Both the position numbers and the translations under genes were made by a program. A stretch of 64,000 nt of DNA, taken from Cervus elaphus (taxonomy: Eukaryota > Chordata > Mammalia > Artiodactyla > Cervidae). How positions within the stretch are numbered: the first letter of the stretch is position 1; each line of letters starts with the position of its first letter. This document shows positions 22,670-32,200 of this stretch, piece by piece. The notes beneath the pieces are model-generated. The model did no database searches. It saw only the letters and a program-made list of their open reading frames with translations, and was not told the origin of the DNA. The stretch is taken from contig NC_057819.1 in assembly GCF_910594005.1 (NCBI RefSeq), forward strand, positions 129,119,669-129,183,668, given 5' to 3'.

Positions 22670-22880
22670 TGGTGTTCAATCCCCCTCACTCATAAACATG
22701 CAAATTGCTCAGGTAATTGGGACACCTGAAGTCCAACAGAGCCTGATTTGTCTACATAATACAGGCTGCGAGCAAATTACCTGATACTCGGGTGGAAGTG
22801 GGCTATTCAGACCACGGAGAGCCTGCTGGCCAGAGCTGTTGTTTCCATAGGGAGGCTGTATTATCCTCTTGGGAGCTGGC
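22670..22880. promoter_or_regulatory. Candidate noncoding regulatory segment with POU octamer
   Basis: Repeat-free. A perfect octamer atgcaaat (22698-22705) is followed by aggtaattggg (22711-22721) and, in near-mirror arrangement, agcaaattacctg (22771-22783). cataaaca (22691-22698) is FOX-like. The density of homeodomain/POU words suggests an enhancer; this is inference. Confidence 0.4.
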
Positions 22881-23629
22881 AGAAACAGAAGAGACCAGAA
22901 ACAGGGGAGCTGGGGGAGTCGCTTTCCCATCACCGAACTCGTGTCCCTGGTCCTAGCTGAGGCCAGCTGTGAGAGCCACTTGGCACAGGGGCTGCCTGCA
23001 GACCCCAGACTCTGAGAAGGGGACCCTGGAGCCTGATTCTGCTGGAGGCAGGCCCACCAGCTGACCAGGGCAGTCTCTGTCTATGTCACACCTTCGGAAG
23101 ATGTGGGGCAGGCTGTAGGAATGGACTCATTGGAGAAACTGAGATCCTCCAGGACTCAAGAAGCTTTTAAATCGTTGCTGCCGGGCAGGAGTGTGGGGGA
23201 AGGGGGTTGGGAAGCCTCTGCCTTCCCTAGGGAGCTGGGGCTACATCAGGGCAGGTTAGGCAGGGCTGCAAACTTCCACCTGCCCTCCTCTACCTGCACT
23301 GCCCCCTCCCCGATTCCCAGGTACTTGTGACGGCACAGACGCTAGAGCTTTGTTCCTTTCCTCTTCCTGGGCAGCTGCTGGGCCCGTCCTACCCACCTGA
23401 AGGCTCGCGGGCCTCCACGAGTCACATCACAGCCCTGTCGCCGGGGAAACGGGCAATGAGGTCAGGCAGCGAGGGACGTGATGGCTTCACGAAGAGGAGG
23501 GGAGCCGAGATGGGGGGGGGGGGGGGCAAGGTTTTGGGAATGGAAACCAAGGAAGGATTAGGATTGACGCCTGACACCTGTAGGGCTAAAAAGGTAGCCT
23601 GAAAAAGTCCCCAAAGAGGAACTGCCCCC
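22881..23629. other. GC-rich unique block, no gene recognised
   Basis: No repeat or exon recognised. A mononucleotide run of 14 G (23513-23526) is the only simple-sequence feature. Confidence 0.5.
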
Positions 23630-23730
23630 GGGAGGCGTGGCCTTCAGTGAGAGGCGTGGCCATCGGTGGGGGTGTGTCCCTCAGTGGGAGGCGTGGCTGC
23701 CACTGGGAGGCGGGGCCATCGGTGGGAGGC
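23630..23730. repeat. 19-bp GC-box/CACCC minisatellite
   Basis: Five full units and one partial: 23630-23648, 23649-23667, 23668-23685 (18 bp), 23686-23704, 23705-23723, then 23724-23730. Unit core gggaggcgtggcc; units 1, 2 and 4 keep ggcgtggc, unit 5 has ggcggggcc. Each core resembles a KLF/Sp-family site. Alternating endings (tcagt and tcggt) suggest a higher-order duplication. Confidence 0.9.
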
Positions 23731-24084
23731 AAAGATGATTGGTCACTCCACATGGGAGCTGCCCCTTGCCCTTGGGCCAAGCTCCAGAGCCTGATTGCCC
23801 ATTGCTAGTTCTGCCTCTCGTTTGTTTTCTCAAAGGTCAGAATAGACTTCTTAGAAAGACAAATTTCCTCTGGCTTAGTCCTTGGGGACTGAACTCTCAA
23901 AATCAATTGGCCCAAATCTCAGCCCAGTTTGGGCTTTATATTGCCACTGGGTAGGCGTGTCTCATGGGGGGAAAGCTAAGAAGAGCAGCTGAAGACCTGG
24001 CCCCGGGGACTGTGTCGGGGGCAGCCTGTGCCGGAGACAGGAGGAACAGGGTCCCTGATGGAGCCCCAGGAGGCAAGGAGAGAG

Positions 24085-24215
24085 GGAACTTTATAAATCA
24101 CCAGCTCCCTTTAAAAAATGGAGTTTAACCTCCCTCAGCTTTGCTTCTGAATTTATTAGCAGTTTCATTTCCTTGGGTAATAATTCATTATCTCCTTCCC
24201 AAGCCTGGGGAACAG
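24085..24215. promoter_or_regulatory. Candidate noncoding regulatory segment
   Basis: AT-rich repeat-free island: ctttataaatcacc (24089-24102), ctttaaaaaatgg (24110-24122), gaatttattagc (24149-24160) and gggtaataattcattatc (24174-24191). Homeobox- and MEF2-like words; function inferred only. Confidence 0.33.
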
Positions 24216-24904
24216 TGCTGGCCTAGAAGTGGCATTTACCTTCCACAACTTTAAGCGATGCTTCTTAGCTGTGTCATCTTCAGATCACTCTCAGCCCCGG
24301 CCCTGTACTTCTCATCCCCACGGACATGTCCCCAGGCGCAGGCAGACTGATGCAGATTTGGAGGGGTGGTCCTCTCCTCACCTCCACTTCCCTCTCCTCC
24401 CCTACCCACCCTCCAGCACTCCAACCCATCTGTATTCTGATGTTGTTTGCACCAGACCCTCTTTGGGGCCGAAGCCTCTCTCTATTGTGAAGCAAGACAG
24501 CCATGAGCCGCAGGGAGATAGAGCCGTTCTGCTGGAGCCGAGATAAGTGCTTCTGGGAGGGAACCCAGTGGAGGGTTGGAGGGGGCCACATGTGTCAGCT
24601 TAACGGGAGGATCTGAAAAAGCTATTTCAATCCCGTCTCTATGTGGGAAACTGGCAGATGCCCTTCTGTGGAGTGAAAGTTTTTCTCTTCCTCTCCATCC
24701 TCTCTGCCAAGGAAGGGAGTTTGATTATCAAGGGGCGTGAGGATGCTTTTTCACTGGGGAAAAAAAAGTCCTTTTCCCAAATCCAGTCTCTGCTCCAATG
24801 CCAGAAACACCGCATTCTAACGCCCAATATGGCAGGCTGGGGAGGAGGATGGGCAGTCAATCTCATCACAGCCAACACCCGTTCCCCCACGTGTTGGTCC
24901 ACAG
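24216..24904. other. No gene recognised
   Basis: Unique sequence with overlapping short frames on both strands and no recognisable product. Confidence 0.45.
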
Positions 24905-25020
24905 CTGCCCCCTTTCAGCACCTTCTGTGTTCCAGACACTGGACACTGGACGAAGCAATACAAAAGCCAATGTGGTCACTACCCATGGAGCTTACGGTCA
25001 AGTGGCATGTTTTTGCTACT
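24905..25020 (+). mobile_element. L2-like ancient interspersed repeat
   Basis: caccttctgtgttccagac and cactacccatggagcttacg match the same old repeat seen at 17543-17660. Strand is uncertain. Confidence 0.45.
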
Positions 25021-25034
25021 TGGTGATTGACCTG

Positions 25035-25247
25035 GGGGCTTCCCCAGAGGCGCACTAGTAAAGAATCCACCTGTAATGCAAAAGAGGTTTGATCCCTGGG
25101 TCGGAAAGATCCCCTGAAGAAGAAAATAGCAGCCCACTCCAGTATTCTTGCCTGGAAAATCCCATGGACAGAGGAGCCTGGCGGGCTACAGACCATGGGC
25201 TCGCAAAGAGTCAGACACGACTGAGCAACTAACACTTTCACTTCACT
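25035..25247 (+). mobile_element. Bov-tA SINE
   Basis: Sense copy: ggggcttccccagaggcgc to gagcaactaacactttcac. Diverged in the head (gcactagtaaagaatcc) but the Bov-A body is intact. Confidence 0.95.
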
Positions 25248-26144
25248 TTCAATCCCACAGAGAAAGGGAGGAAAAAGGGTAGCATGCAGATCGTATGCAA
25301 ATCACATGCAAACCAGCACCCTGGAAGCTTTTGGATTCAGGGCTGGGGAGAGTCATGCAACTCTGCAGGTGAGATTAAAAGCTGGTGGTAAGAGTGAGGT
25401 CTTCCACTGTTCCGCAGTCTCCTTCTCCTGGCCGTCAGCTCCCACGGGCCCAGGCCTGACTCGGGAAGCAAACCCAGGCTCCTTGCAGATGAAAGGCTGG
25501 CAGCGCGGCACCTGGAGGGGCCCCCTGTGCTGGGCTTCTCTTGGCCAAAACCCCTATTCCCTCTTCCTTACTCAGGCCGGCGGCTGGGACCGGACTGGGA
25601 GCGCTCGGCACCTTGGGCACTTGTGTCCTATTTGTCAAAATTGTAACATGATGTCGAAGCCTTAGTGGCCGAGTGGTTGCTTCCAAGCGATGCTGCTCTC
25701 CTGTTAATGGACAACAACCTTTTCTCTGGGCTGCTGGGAGGAAGGGCAGGGGTGGGGGAGAGGCTGGGGAACAGCCTACCTTGTTCAGCACAGCTGGGGG
25801 TGTGTGGCCACTCCTGAATCACGGGGAGTCACCCAGGCCAGAGTTCCAGGTCCCCAGCCCCCGAGAGCTGCCAGGGAAACTCTATGGCGGATTCCACTCC
25901 AAATCTGCAACCAACTGGCTGAGCCTGTCTGGACCTCTTAGTTGGGTGCATTTCTCTCATCTCCACAACAAGCATCACACATTTATGGTCTCATCTGCCT
26001 GTAGGACACCTTTCCCAGACAGTTCCCTCCTCCTCGTCAGATTCCTCCTCCTCATCAGATTCCTCCTGGCACTCTTTCTGTCCCCAGATCAGCTTCCAAA
26101 AGCCATGGAGAGAGCAGAACGTTGAAAAGGACACCCAGAGGTCA
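25248..26144. other. No gene recognised; short tandem duplication
   Basis: Unique sequence. An 18-bp unit cctcctcctcRtcagatt occurs twice at 26026-26043 and 26044-26061 with a third partial copy. Frames such as 25673-26125 plus (150 codons) run through this tract but show no domain. Confidence 0.5.
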
Positions 26145-26340
26145 GACTCAAGACCAGCTCTGTCACTTCCAAGTCACATGGTCTTGGTCAAGTCATGTAC
26201 TTTGTCTGAGCGCTGGTAACTTCATCTTCCAAAAATGAGAAGATGAAGTGGGCTTTGCTGAGCTGTTTAAATAATAAAGTGAGATGTATGTGAAAGCGCC
26301 TAACACAGGGGCAGGCACATTGTGGGTGCTCAACTATGGA
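26145..26340 (+). mobile_element. MIR SINE remnant
   Basis: Nearly full-length sense MIR: ccagctctgtcacttccaag, ggtcttggtcaagtcatgt, cttcatcttccaaaaatgag, and gtgaaagcgcctaacacagg. Confidence 0.9.
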
Positions 26341-26375
26341 TCTATTTATAGGTTTATGCAAATAAAGTCTGCGTT

Positions 26376-26781
26376 TGAGTGGTCCTCTAAGTGTGGTCCC
26401 CGGACCATGACCAGCAGCATCACTACCAGGGTGCTTGATAGAAATAAGCATCCCCAGGCCCTGCTCTTTAACTGAAAGTACACTCAGCTGTGTCCGGCTC
26501 TGTGTGACCCCATGGACTATAGCCCGCCAGGCTCCTCTGCATGGGATTCTCCAGGCAAGAATCCTGGAGTAGGTAGCCATGCCCTCCTCCAGGGGATCTT
26601 CCTGACCCAGGAATCAACCCCAGGTCTCCTGCATTGCAGACAGATTCTCTACCATCTGAGCCACCAGGGAAGCCCTGGACCTAAGGAGTCGGAAACGCTG
26701 GGTGACGTCCAGCAATCTGTTCTATTAATAACAAGCCCTCCAGGTGGCTTGGCTGCATGCTCCGGGGTGAGACCCAGGGGT
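26376..26781 (-). mobile_element. MER5A hAT-Charlie element split by a Bov-tA
   Basis: Antisense MER5A in two halves. 26376-26473: agtggtcctctaagtgtggt, gaccagcagcatcactacc. 26676-26781: cagcaatctgttctattaat, aacaagccctccaggtggc. The Bov-tA sits between them. Confidence 0.85.
26474..26675 (-). mobile_element. Bov-tA SINE nested in MER5A
   Basis: Antisense full copy, ctcagctgtgtccggctctg to tgagccaccagggaagcc. It lies inside the MER5A and is therefore the later insertion. Confidence 0.96.
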
Positions 26782-26877
26782 GAGACCGCTAAATGCTCTG
26801 TCCGATAAGCCATAAATCACTGTGTGCTAACTTCTGTGTCACACGGCTTTGGAGGAGAAATCATAAGCAGCAGGGTT

Positions 26878-27362
26878 CTTCAGAGTAAGGGAACCAACAG
26901 GAGAAATAGACAGATAGGAAGTTAGGTTACATGGAATTCGCTCACATGATCATGGAGGCTGATTATGAGACTTCCCATGATCTGCTGTCTGTGAGCTGGA
27001 GATGCCAGGAGCCAGCAGTGTAGTTTGAAGGTCTGAGAGCCAGAAAGCTGATGATGAAGGTTGCAGTCAGAATCTGAGGCCCCGAGGACCAGCAGTGCCG
27101 AGGGTGAGGCAAGATTGATGTCTCCGTGCTAACCAGGCAGACAGTAAATTCAAGCTCTCCGCCTTTTTGTTCCCTTCAGGCCCTCTGTGAATTGGAGGAG
27201 ACCCACCCACACTGGAGAGGACCATCTGCTCTGCTCAGCTCACCAATTCAAATGCTAATCTCTTCCAGAAACACTCTGGCGGACACACCCAGACAGAATG
27301 TTTAGCCAGCAAGCTGAGCATCCCTCGGCCCAGTGCAGTGGACACATGAAATTAGCCATCAC
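26878..27362 (+). mobile_element. Ancient interspersed repeat, family not assigned
   Basis: A common old mammalian repeat: ttcagagtaagggaaccaac, ggaattcgctcacatgatca, ctggagatgccaggagccag, gaggagacccacccacactg, aattcaaatgctaatctctt and gacacatgaaattagccatc occur in the canonical order. I recognise the repeat but cannot name its subfamily with certainty. Confidence 0.65.
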
Positions 27363-27419
27363 GCAAAACAAATAGTGGGAAGAGCAGCTTCCAGCCCACG
27401 GACCATGTGTGAGGCACGC

Positions 27420-27560
27420 TTCCATCCATCCATTGGACCCGCACAGCCAACCTTGGCACTAGGCATGGATATTCTGCCCATTGTACGGAGGAGAAAACTG
27501 AGGCACCTGGAGGCAAGTTGGCAGGCTCTGAAACTGAGCATCCCAGCTCCAGAGGTTGCA
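27420..27560 (-). mobile_element. MIR SINE remnant
   Basis: ccattgtacggaggagaaaa followed by ctgaggcacctggaggcaag is the MIR core in antisense. It adjoins the older repeat ending at 27362. Confidence 0.8.
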
Positions 27561-27762
27561 GGCCATGCCCATCCCACCAACAGGCAGCCAGGACCTGGAG
27601 GATCAGAGGGATCCAGAGTCAGGGCCCGGTGAAGAAGGAGGGTGTGTGTACACACAGCAAACAGAAGAGGACAGACAGGGATCCTAGGAAAGCCTGTTCA
27701 GGGAAATTATCTAAGCTCACAAGCTCTCCTCCATTATACTCACAGCTCCCTGCCTGTCTTTT

Positions 27763-27881
27763 TGTTTTTTTTACTGCACCACGTGGCAGGCATGTGGGAT
27801 CTTAGTTCCCAACCAGGGGTGGAACCCGCACCCCCTGCATCAGAAGCCCAGAGTCTTAACCACTGGACCACCAGGAAGTCC
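27763..27881 (-). mobile_element. CHR-type tRNA SINE
   Basis: Antisense: gcatgtgggatcttagttcc ... ggaccaccaggaagtcc. Flanked by ccctgcMtgtctttt (27748-27762 and 27882-27896), 15 bp with one mismatch. Confidence 0.95.
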
Positions 27882-27965
27882 CCCTGCATGTCTTTTAATG
27901 TGTTCATCACAAATGAAAATCAAAGATGTATTGTGTTTGTATTTGTTCAATGTCCACATTGCCTG

Positions 27966-28188
27966 GGCTTCCCCGATGACTCTGCGGTTAAGAATTCACC
28001 TGCAATGCAGGAGCTGCAGGAGACGTGGGTTTGATCCCTGGGTGGGGAAGATTCCCCTGGAGGAGGACCAGGTAACACACTCCAGGATTCTTACCTGGAG
28101 AATCCCATGACAGAGGAGCCTGGCGGGCTGCAGTCCATAGAGTCGCAGAGAGTTGGACACAAGACTGAAGCAACTTAGCAGGCACGTA
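27966..28188 (+). mobile_element. Bov-tA SINE
   Basis: Sense full copy. Perfect 12-bp duplication ccacattgcctg at 27954-27965 and 28189-28200. Confidence 0.97.
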
Positions 28189-28199
28189 CCACATTGCCT

Positions 28200-28320
28200 G
28201 CTGGGCTATAAGCTACTTGAGGGCAGGGACCACGTCCATAGTGACACATGGAACCCACAATATAATGTGATGCCCGGCAGACCGCAGACCGAAGCTGCTG
28301 AGTGAATAAATGAATGAGCA
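28200..28320 (+). mobile_element. L2 LINE 3'-end remnant
   Basis: ataagctacttgagggcagg followed by gaccacgtccatag and a tail gctgagtgaataaatgaatg match the sense L2 terminus. Confidence 0.75.
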
Positions 28321-29629
28321 GTATGCCTGCCCCTCCCTCCCCACTGTAATTATTTTCAGGTCTGTGTTCCTTCTAGACCAAGACCCACATGACCACACAG
28401 ACTGTCTTATCCAGCTCCGTACACACAGTCCCCTGAACAATGGCTGGCTTCATATTTGCTTCTTGAGTTGAACCCCATCTCACTTTGAAGTCCCGTGGAC
28501 CCTGTCACTAATGCAATCATCCATCGTTCCTGCTCAGGGAAGAAAGGAAGGCTGAAGCTGGAGTCTCCAAAAAGCTGGACCAGATTTTTACAATTTTCCT
28601 TTATCACGAAGTGCCCACAGATTATAATTCCCTGAGGGTAGGACTTAGCATCCCAGTTTCTGGGTACCAAGATGGAGCTGGGGGAGGGTTCAGCCCTCCC
28701 TGGCAGCTTCATCGGCCTGGTGGAAAGGCTGGAGTTTTGGGGTAAGTAACTGCTACGAAAGGGCTCTACTTAACCCTCTTTTTTTGCAAACCTGAGATTG
28801 TGAGTCAACCCTCAATTAACCTCTTCTCCCAGATTCTGCTCAGCGCAAAAGGTTTTATTCTGAAGACAGGAAAGCTATTTTAGGATTACCAGTGTGATGG
28901 AGTTGATACCAAACCAGAATAGGTCAGTGCTTCTCCCGTTCCCCCAGAGATGCATGGCCCCAGTTGCCAACTGGGTATAAAACACCAGGCTGCAGGGGAG
29001 GGCTGTCCCTTGGTGCACCCCTCCCCAGCTCCCCGAGACCCCGCTCTCCCTCATCCACTAGAGCAACTGCAAGGAGGCACCCCTAGTATTTTGCTTAGAA
29101 ATCCTGTTAAAATAATGAACCCCCTCCCCCTTCTCTCTCTGCTTCTTTTGACTCCTGACAGTTCCGGTCCAACCCACATACCATCTTTGTTGGCCAAATG
29201 GTAGCTTCTCCTAGAAAGGGGCCTAGGAAGGTCTATTTTTGGAAAATTATTTAAGCTCTTATACCAACCCTATTTTTAGCCCAAACTTATTTTTTTTCAG
29301 AAAGTAATGGTTAAGTTGGCTCTGTTCAGGGTATGTGCCAGGAGCTGGGGGGCCAGGGAAGACATAAAGACCCAAGCGAGACCATGCATAGCACTGAGAG
29401 GAGGTCCCAATGCCGGGGGAGCCTGCTCCTTCCAGGAGGATGTGTCACGGAGGCATTCATCTGCTTTGGTCTGTGCCCTCTTTATATTAATGAAGCAGCA
29501 ACTTCGATATTCACTGAAATGTTCCAGATATACAGCCATTGACTGGAGACCATGAAAGCCACCATTTCTCATCCAAGTAGTTAACGTTTTAACCGGCGGT
29601 GATGAGGAGGGCGAGGAGGGCAATTGATG
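28321..29629. other. No gene recognised
   Basis: About 1.3 kb of unique DNA. 28540-28640 and 29450-29600 are mildly AT-rich (tttatattaatgaagcagc at 29480-29498) and could hold regulatory sequence, but I see no dense motif cluster. Frames at 29297-29656 minus and 28407-28712 minus have no domain. Confidence 0.45.
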
Positions 29630-29900
29630 GGAGGGTGGATAAATGAGTGATGGCATAGTTGTGAAGGAATATTATGCAGCCATTAAAAATACATATGCAA
29701 AGAATATTTAATGGCCTGGAAGATGCTCACGGTATAAGAGTAGGTTAAAAAAAATGAGAACTTAGAATTGCATATTCAGGACAAGCCACGTGTGTTGAAA
29801 GAGAACTAGGAAGAAATGTATCAAAAGTTTCCTTCTTTATGCATGTATGGATTTTCCATCTTCCCTGCAATTTGCCTTTATTCCATGTAGTTTAAAATCT
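29630..29900 (+). mobile_element. L1M 3' UTR remnant
   Basis: gaatattatgcagccattaa, aatatttaatggcctggaag, atgctcacggtataagagta and a diverged 3' part follow an old L1ME-type end in sense orientation. Confidence 0.7.
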
Positions 29901-30034
29901 TTCTTGACGTTAAAACCTTTTCCAAGTACAAAATAAAACATTCTCCGTGTAGAAATAAATTAGAATTATGTTATAAATGAAAGCTGTTTTCTGCCATAGC
30001 TTTTGATAATCATTTGGTATATAGTCTATAGAAT

Positions 30035-30073
30035 TTTTACGTAGTGTGTGTGTATATATATAATATTTATATT
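30035..30073. repeat. (GT)n/(TA)n tract
   Basis: gtgtgtgtgtatatatata followed by atatttatattttt directly beside an antisense Bov-tA tail. Confidence 0.85.
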
Positions 30074-30282
30074 TTTGCTGTTGTTTAGTTACTAAGTTGT
30101 GTCCGACTCTTTTGTGACTCCATGGACGGTAGCCTGCCAGGTTTCCCTGTCCGTGGGATTTCCCAGGCAAGAATACTGGAGTGGACAGCCATTTCGTTCT
30201 CCAGGCAGGATCTCTCCCGACCTAGAAATCAAACCTGCATCTCCTGCATTAGCTGGTGGATTTTTTACCACTGAGCCACCAG
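30074..30282 (-). mobile_element. Bov-tA SINE (first of three clustered)
   Basis: Antisense: gctgttgtttagttactaag to tttaccactgagccacc. First member of a tight SINE cluster joined by TA/CA-rich linkers. Confidence 0.95.
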
Positions 30283-30384
30283 TATGCATACACATGTGCA
30301 TACATGTATACACACATGTGTAGATATTACACATATGATAACACATATATATATAGATTAGGACTATGTATAGATATATGTATA
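30283..30384. repeat. CA/TA-rich linker tract
   Basis: Alternating catacacatgtgcatac, acatatatatatag and agatatatgtatag words between two SINEs. Behaves as a compound microsatellite. Confidence 0.85.
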
Positions 30385-30510
30385 GAGAAGGAAATGACAG
30401 CCCACTCCAGCATTCTTGCCTGGGAAATCCCATGGACAAAGGAGCCTGGTGGGCTGCAGTCCATGGGCTCGCCAGAGTCGGACACGACTTAGCAACTAAA
30501 CCACTGCCAC
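30385..30510 (+). mobile_element. Bov-A SINE
   Basis: Sense Bov-A body gagaaggaaatgacagcccac to cttagcaactaaaccac; no tRNA-like head. Confidence 0.93.
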
Positions 30511-30524
30511 GATACATATATACA

Positions 30525-30740
30525 GGCTTCCCAGGCGGTGCTAGTGGTAAAGAACCTACCTTCCAATGCAGGAGACTTAAGAGACTTGGGTTCGATCCCT
30601 GGGTCAGGAAGATCTCCTGGAGGAGGACATGGCAACTCTCTCCAGTATTCTTGCCTGGGAAATCCCATGGACAGAGGAGCCTGGTCCATGAGGTCACGAA
30701 GAGTCAGACATAACTTAGCGACTAAACAACAACCAACAGC
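30525..30740 (+). mobile_element. Bov-tA SINE
   Basis: Sense copy: gcttcccaggcggtgctagt to cgactaaacaacaacc. It lacks part of the Bov-A sequence around the 'cctggtccatgaggtc' junction (a short internal deletion). Confidence 0.94.
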
Positions 30741-30754
30741 AGGGAGTCCACAGA

Positions 30755-31130
30755 TGTGGTTAGGGGAGATCTGGAGGCAGAGAGTGTATCCTGAGTTATT
30801 CAGGTGGGTCCCATGTAATCACAGGGTCCTTATGAGAGGGAGGCAGGAGGGTCAGAGAAGGTGTGATGAGGGTAGCAGAGCTCAGAGCGAGAGGATTGCT
30901 GGCTGGAAGGGAGCCACAGCCCAGGAAGACAGGCAGCCTTAGAAGCTGGAAAAAGCAAGGAGCAGATCCTTCCCTGGAGCCTCTTGAAAGGCAGGCCCTG
31001 TGTTTTCCTCGATTTTGCCCGCCTAAGACTCATTTTGGGCTTCTGATCTCTGAAACTGTAAGATAAAAGACTTGTGTTGTCTTCCGCAACTAGCTTTGCA
31101 ACAAGTTGTCCAACAACCGCAGAAAACTCG
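30755..31130 (+). mobile_element. ERVL-MaLR (MLT1-like) LTR remnant
   Basis: Words in LTR order: gtatcctgagttattcaggt, catgtaatcacagggtcctt, agggaggcaggagggtcaga, gaagctggaaaaagcaagg, cttctgatctctgaaactg and taagataaaagacttgtgtt. A solitary old endogenous-retrovirus-like LTR; no internal sequence is attached. Confidence 0.75.
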
Positions 31131-31300
31131 CACACCTTATCTCAGGGTCAGCTTTGGAGGACCCCATCCCAAGATGTAGACTTACAGCGAATTCCCTTTT
31201 ATTCAGTATGGCATCTCCAACCGTGCCTGGCTTCCCACCGTGGGAGCTTCCTTATATAGCCAGAAACGCATTCTTTTAAAAAGTCTTTAAAATGATTATA

Positions 31301-31514
31301 GGGCTTCCAGGTTGGTGTTAGTGGTAAAGAACCCACCTGCCAGTTCAGGAGATGTGGCTTTGATCCCTGCATCAGGAAGATCCCCGGGAGGAGGGCATGG
31401 CAACCCACTCCAGTATTCTTGCTGGGAGAATCCCACGGACAGAGGAGCCTGGCGGGCTATGGCCCGTGGGGTCATAAAGAGTTGGACATGACTGAAACAA
31501 CTTAGCATGCACAC
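31301..31514 (+). mobile_element. Bov-tA SINE
   Basis: Sense copy with tail cttagcatgcacac. Duplication aaaatgRttata (31289-31300 and 31515-31526), 12 bp with one mismatch. Confidence 0.96.
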
Positions 31515-31554
31515 AAAATGGTTATAATGGGAGGGGGTGCGAGGGAATGTAGTT

Positions 31555-31790
31555 GCTCACTCCACAAATACTTTGCGGAATGCCTCCTGTAGTCCTAGGC
31601 ATATCAGTGAGCAAAACAAAGATTTCTGCTGCTAGGAGCTTATGTTGTAGCCATTTTGTTCCAGGGAGACAGACAGTAAATTGTAAATGTAAGAACTAAG
31701 CAGATCATGTAGGAAGTTAGAGGTGACGCATGCCATGGGATGAAAGTACAAGAGGAGGGAGCTTGGGTGAGGACTGACTGCATGTTTAAA
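31555..31790 (+). mobile_element. L2-like ancient interspersed repeat
   Basis: actccacaaatactttgcgg, tagtcctaggcatatcagtg, taggagcttatgttgtagcc and gacagacagtaaattgtaaa follow a common old mammalian repeat. A CHR SINE sits at its end. Family and strand are uncertain; about 32250-32400 may be a related piece. Confidence 0.5.
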
Positions 31791-31802
31791 TACTGCAGTC
31801 CA

Positions 31803-31970
31803 GGGGACTTCCCTGGTGGTTCAGGGGCTAAGATTCCACGCTTCCAATGCAGGGGACCCAGATCCTGCATGCTGCAACTAAGAATTCTCATGCCGTGACT
31901 GAAGACACTGCCTGTCAAAACTAAGACCTGGTGCAATGAAATGAATGAGGAAATAAATGTTAAAAAAAAG
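31803..31970 (+). mobile_element. CHR-type tRNA SINE with poly(A)-rich tail
   Basis: ggggacttccctggtggttc to aaataaatgttaaaaaaaag. Probable duplication tactgYRgtcca (31791-31802 and 31971-31982) with two mismatches. Confidence 0.92.
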
Positions 31971-32029
31971 TACTGTGGTCCATGTCAGCCTCACTTGATT
32001 TATTCCTTTAAGCAATCACTTATATCATA

Positions 32030-32200
32030 CTTATTCAGCTTCAGTTTCTAAGTACTTTACAAGTGTTACACTGTTTCATCTTCATTATACCTTGTGAATG
32101 AATGCCCTTATTATCTCCATTGTACAGATGAGAAAACGGAGGCACAGTGAGTTGAAATAACACTGGCAGCATCAGATAGCTGGTGGGTGGGAGGAAACGG
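32030..32200 (-). mobile_element. MIR SINE remnant
   Basis: tatctccattgtacagatga and gaaaacggaggcacagtgag are the antisense MIR core, followed by a diverged agatagctggtgg. Confidence 0.85.

Noticed and set aside
30092..30697. 201-codon minus-strand open frame
   Set aside because: It runs through three SINEs and their TA/CA linkers; a repeat artefact.
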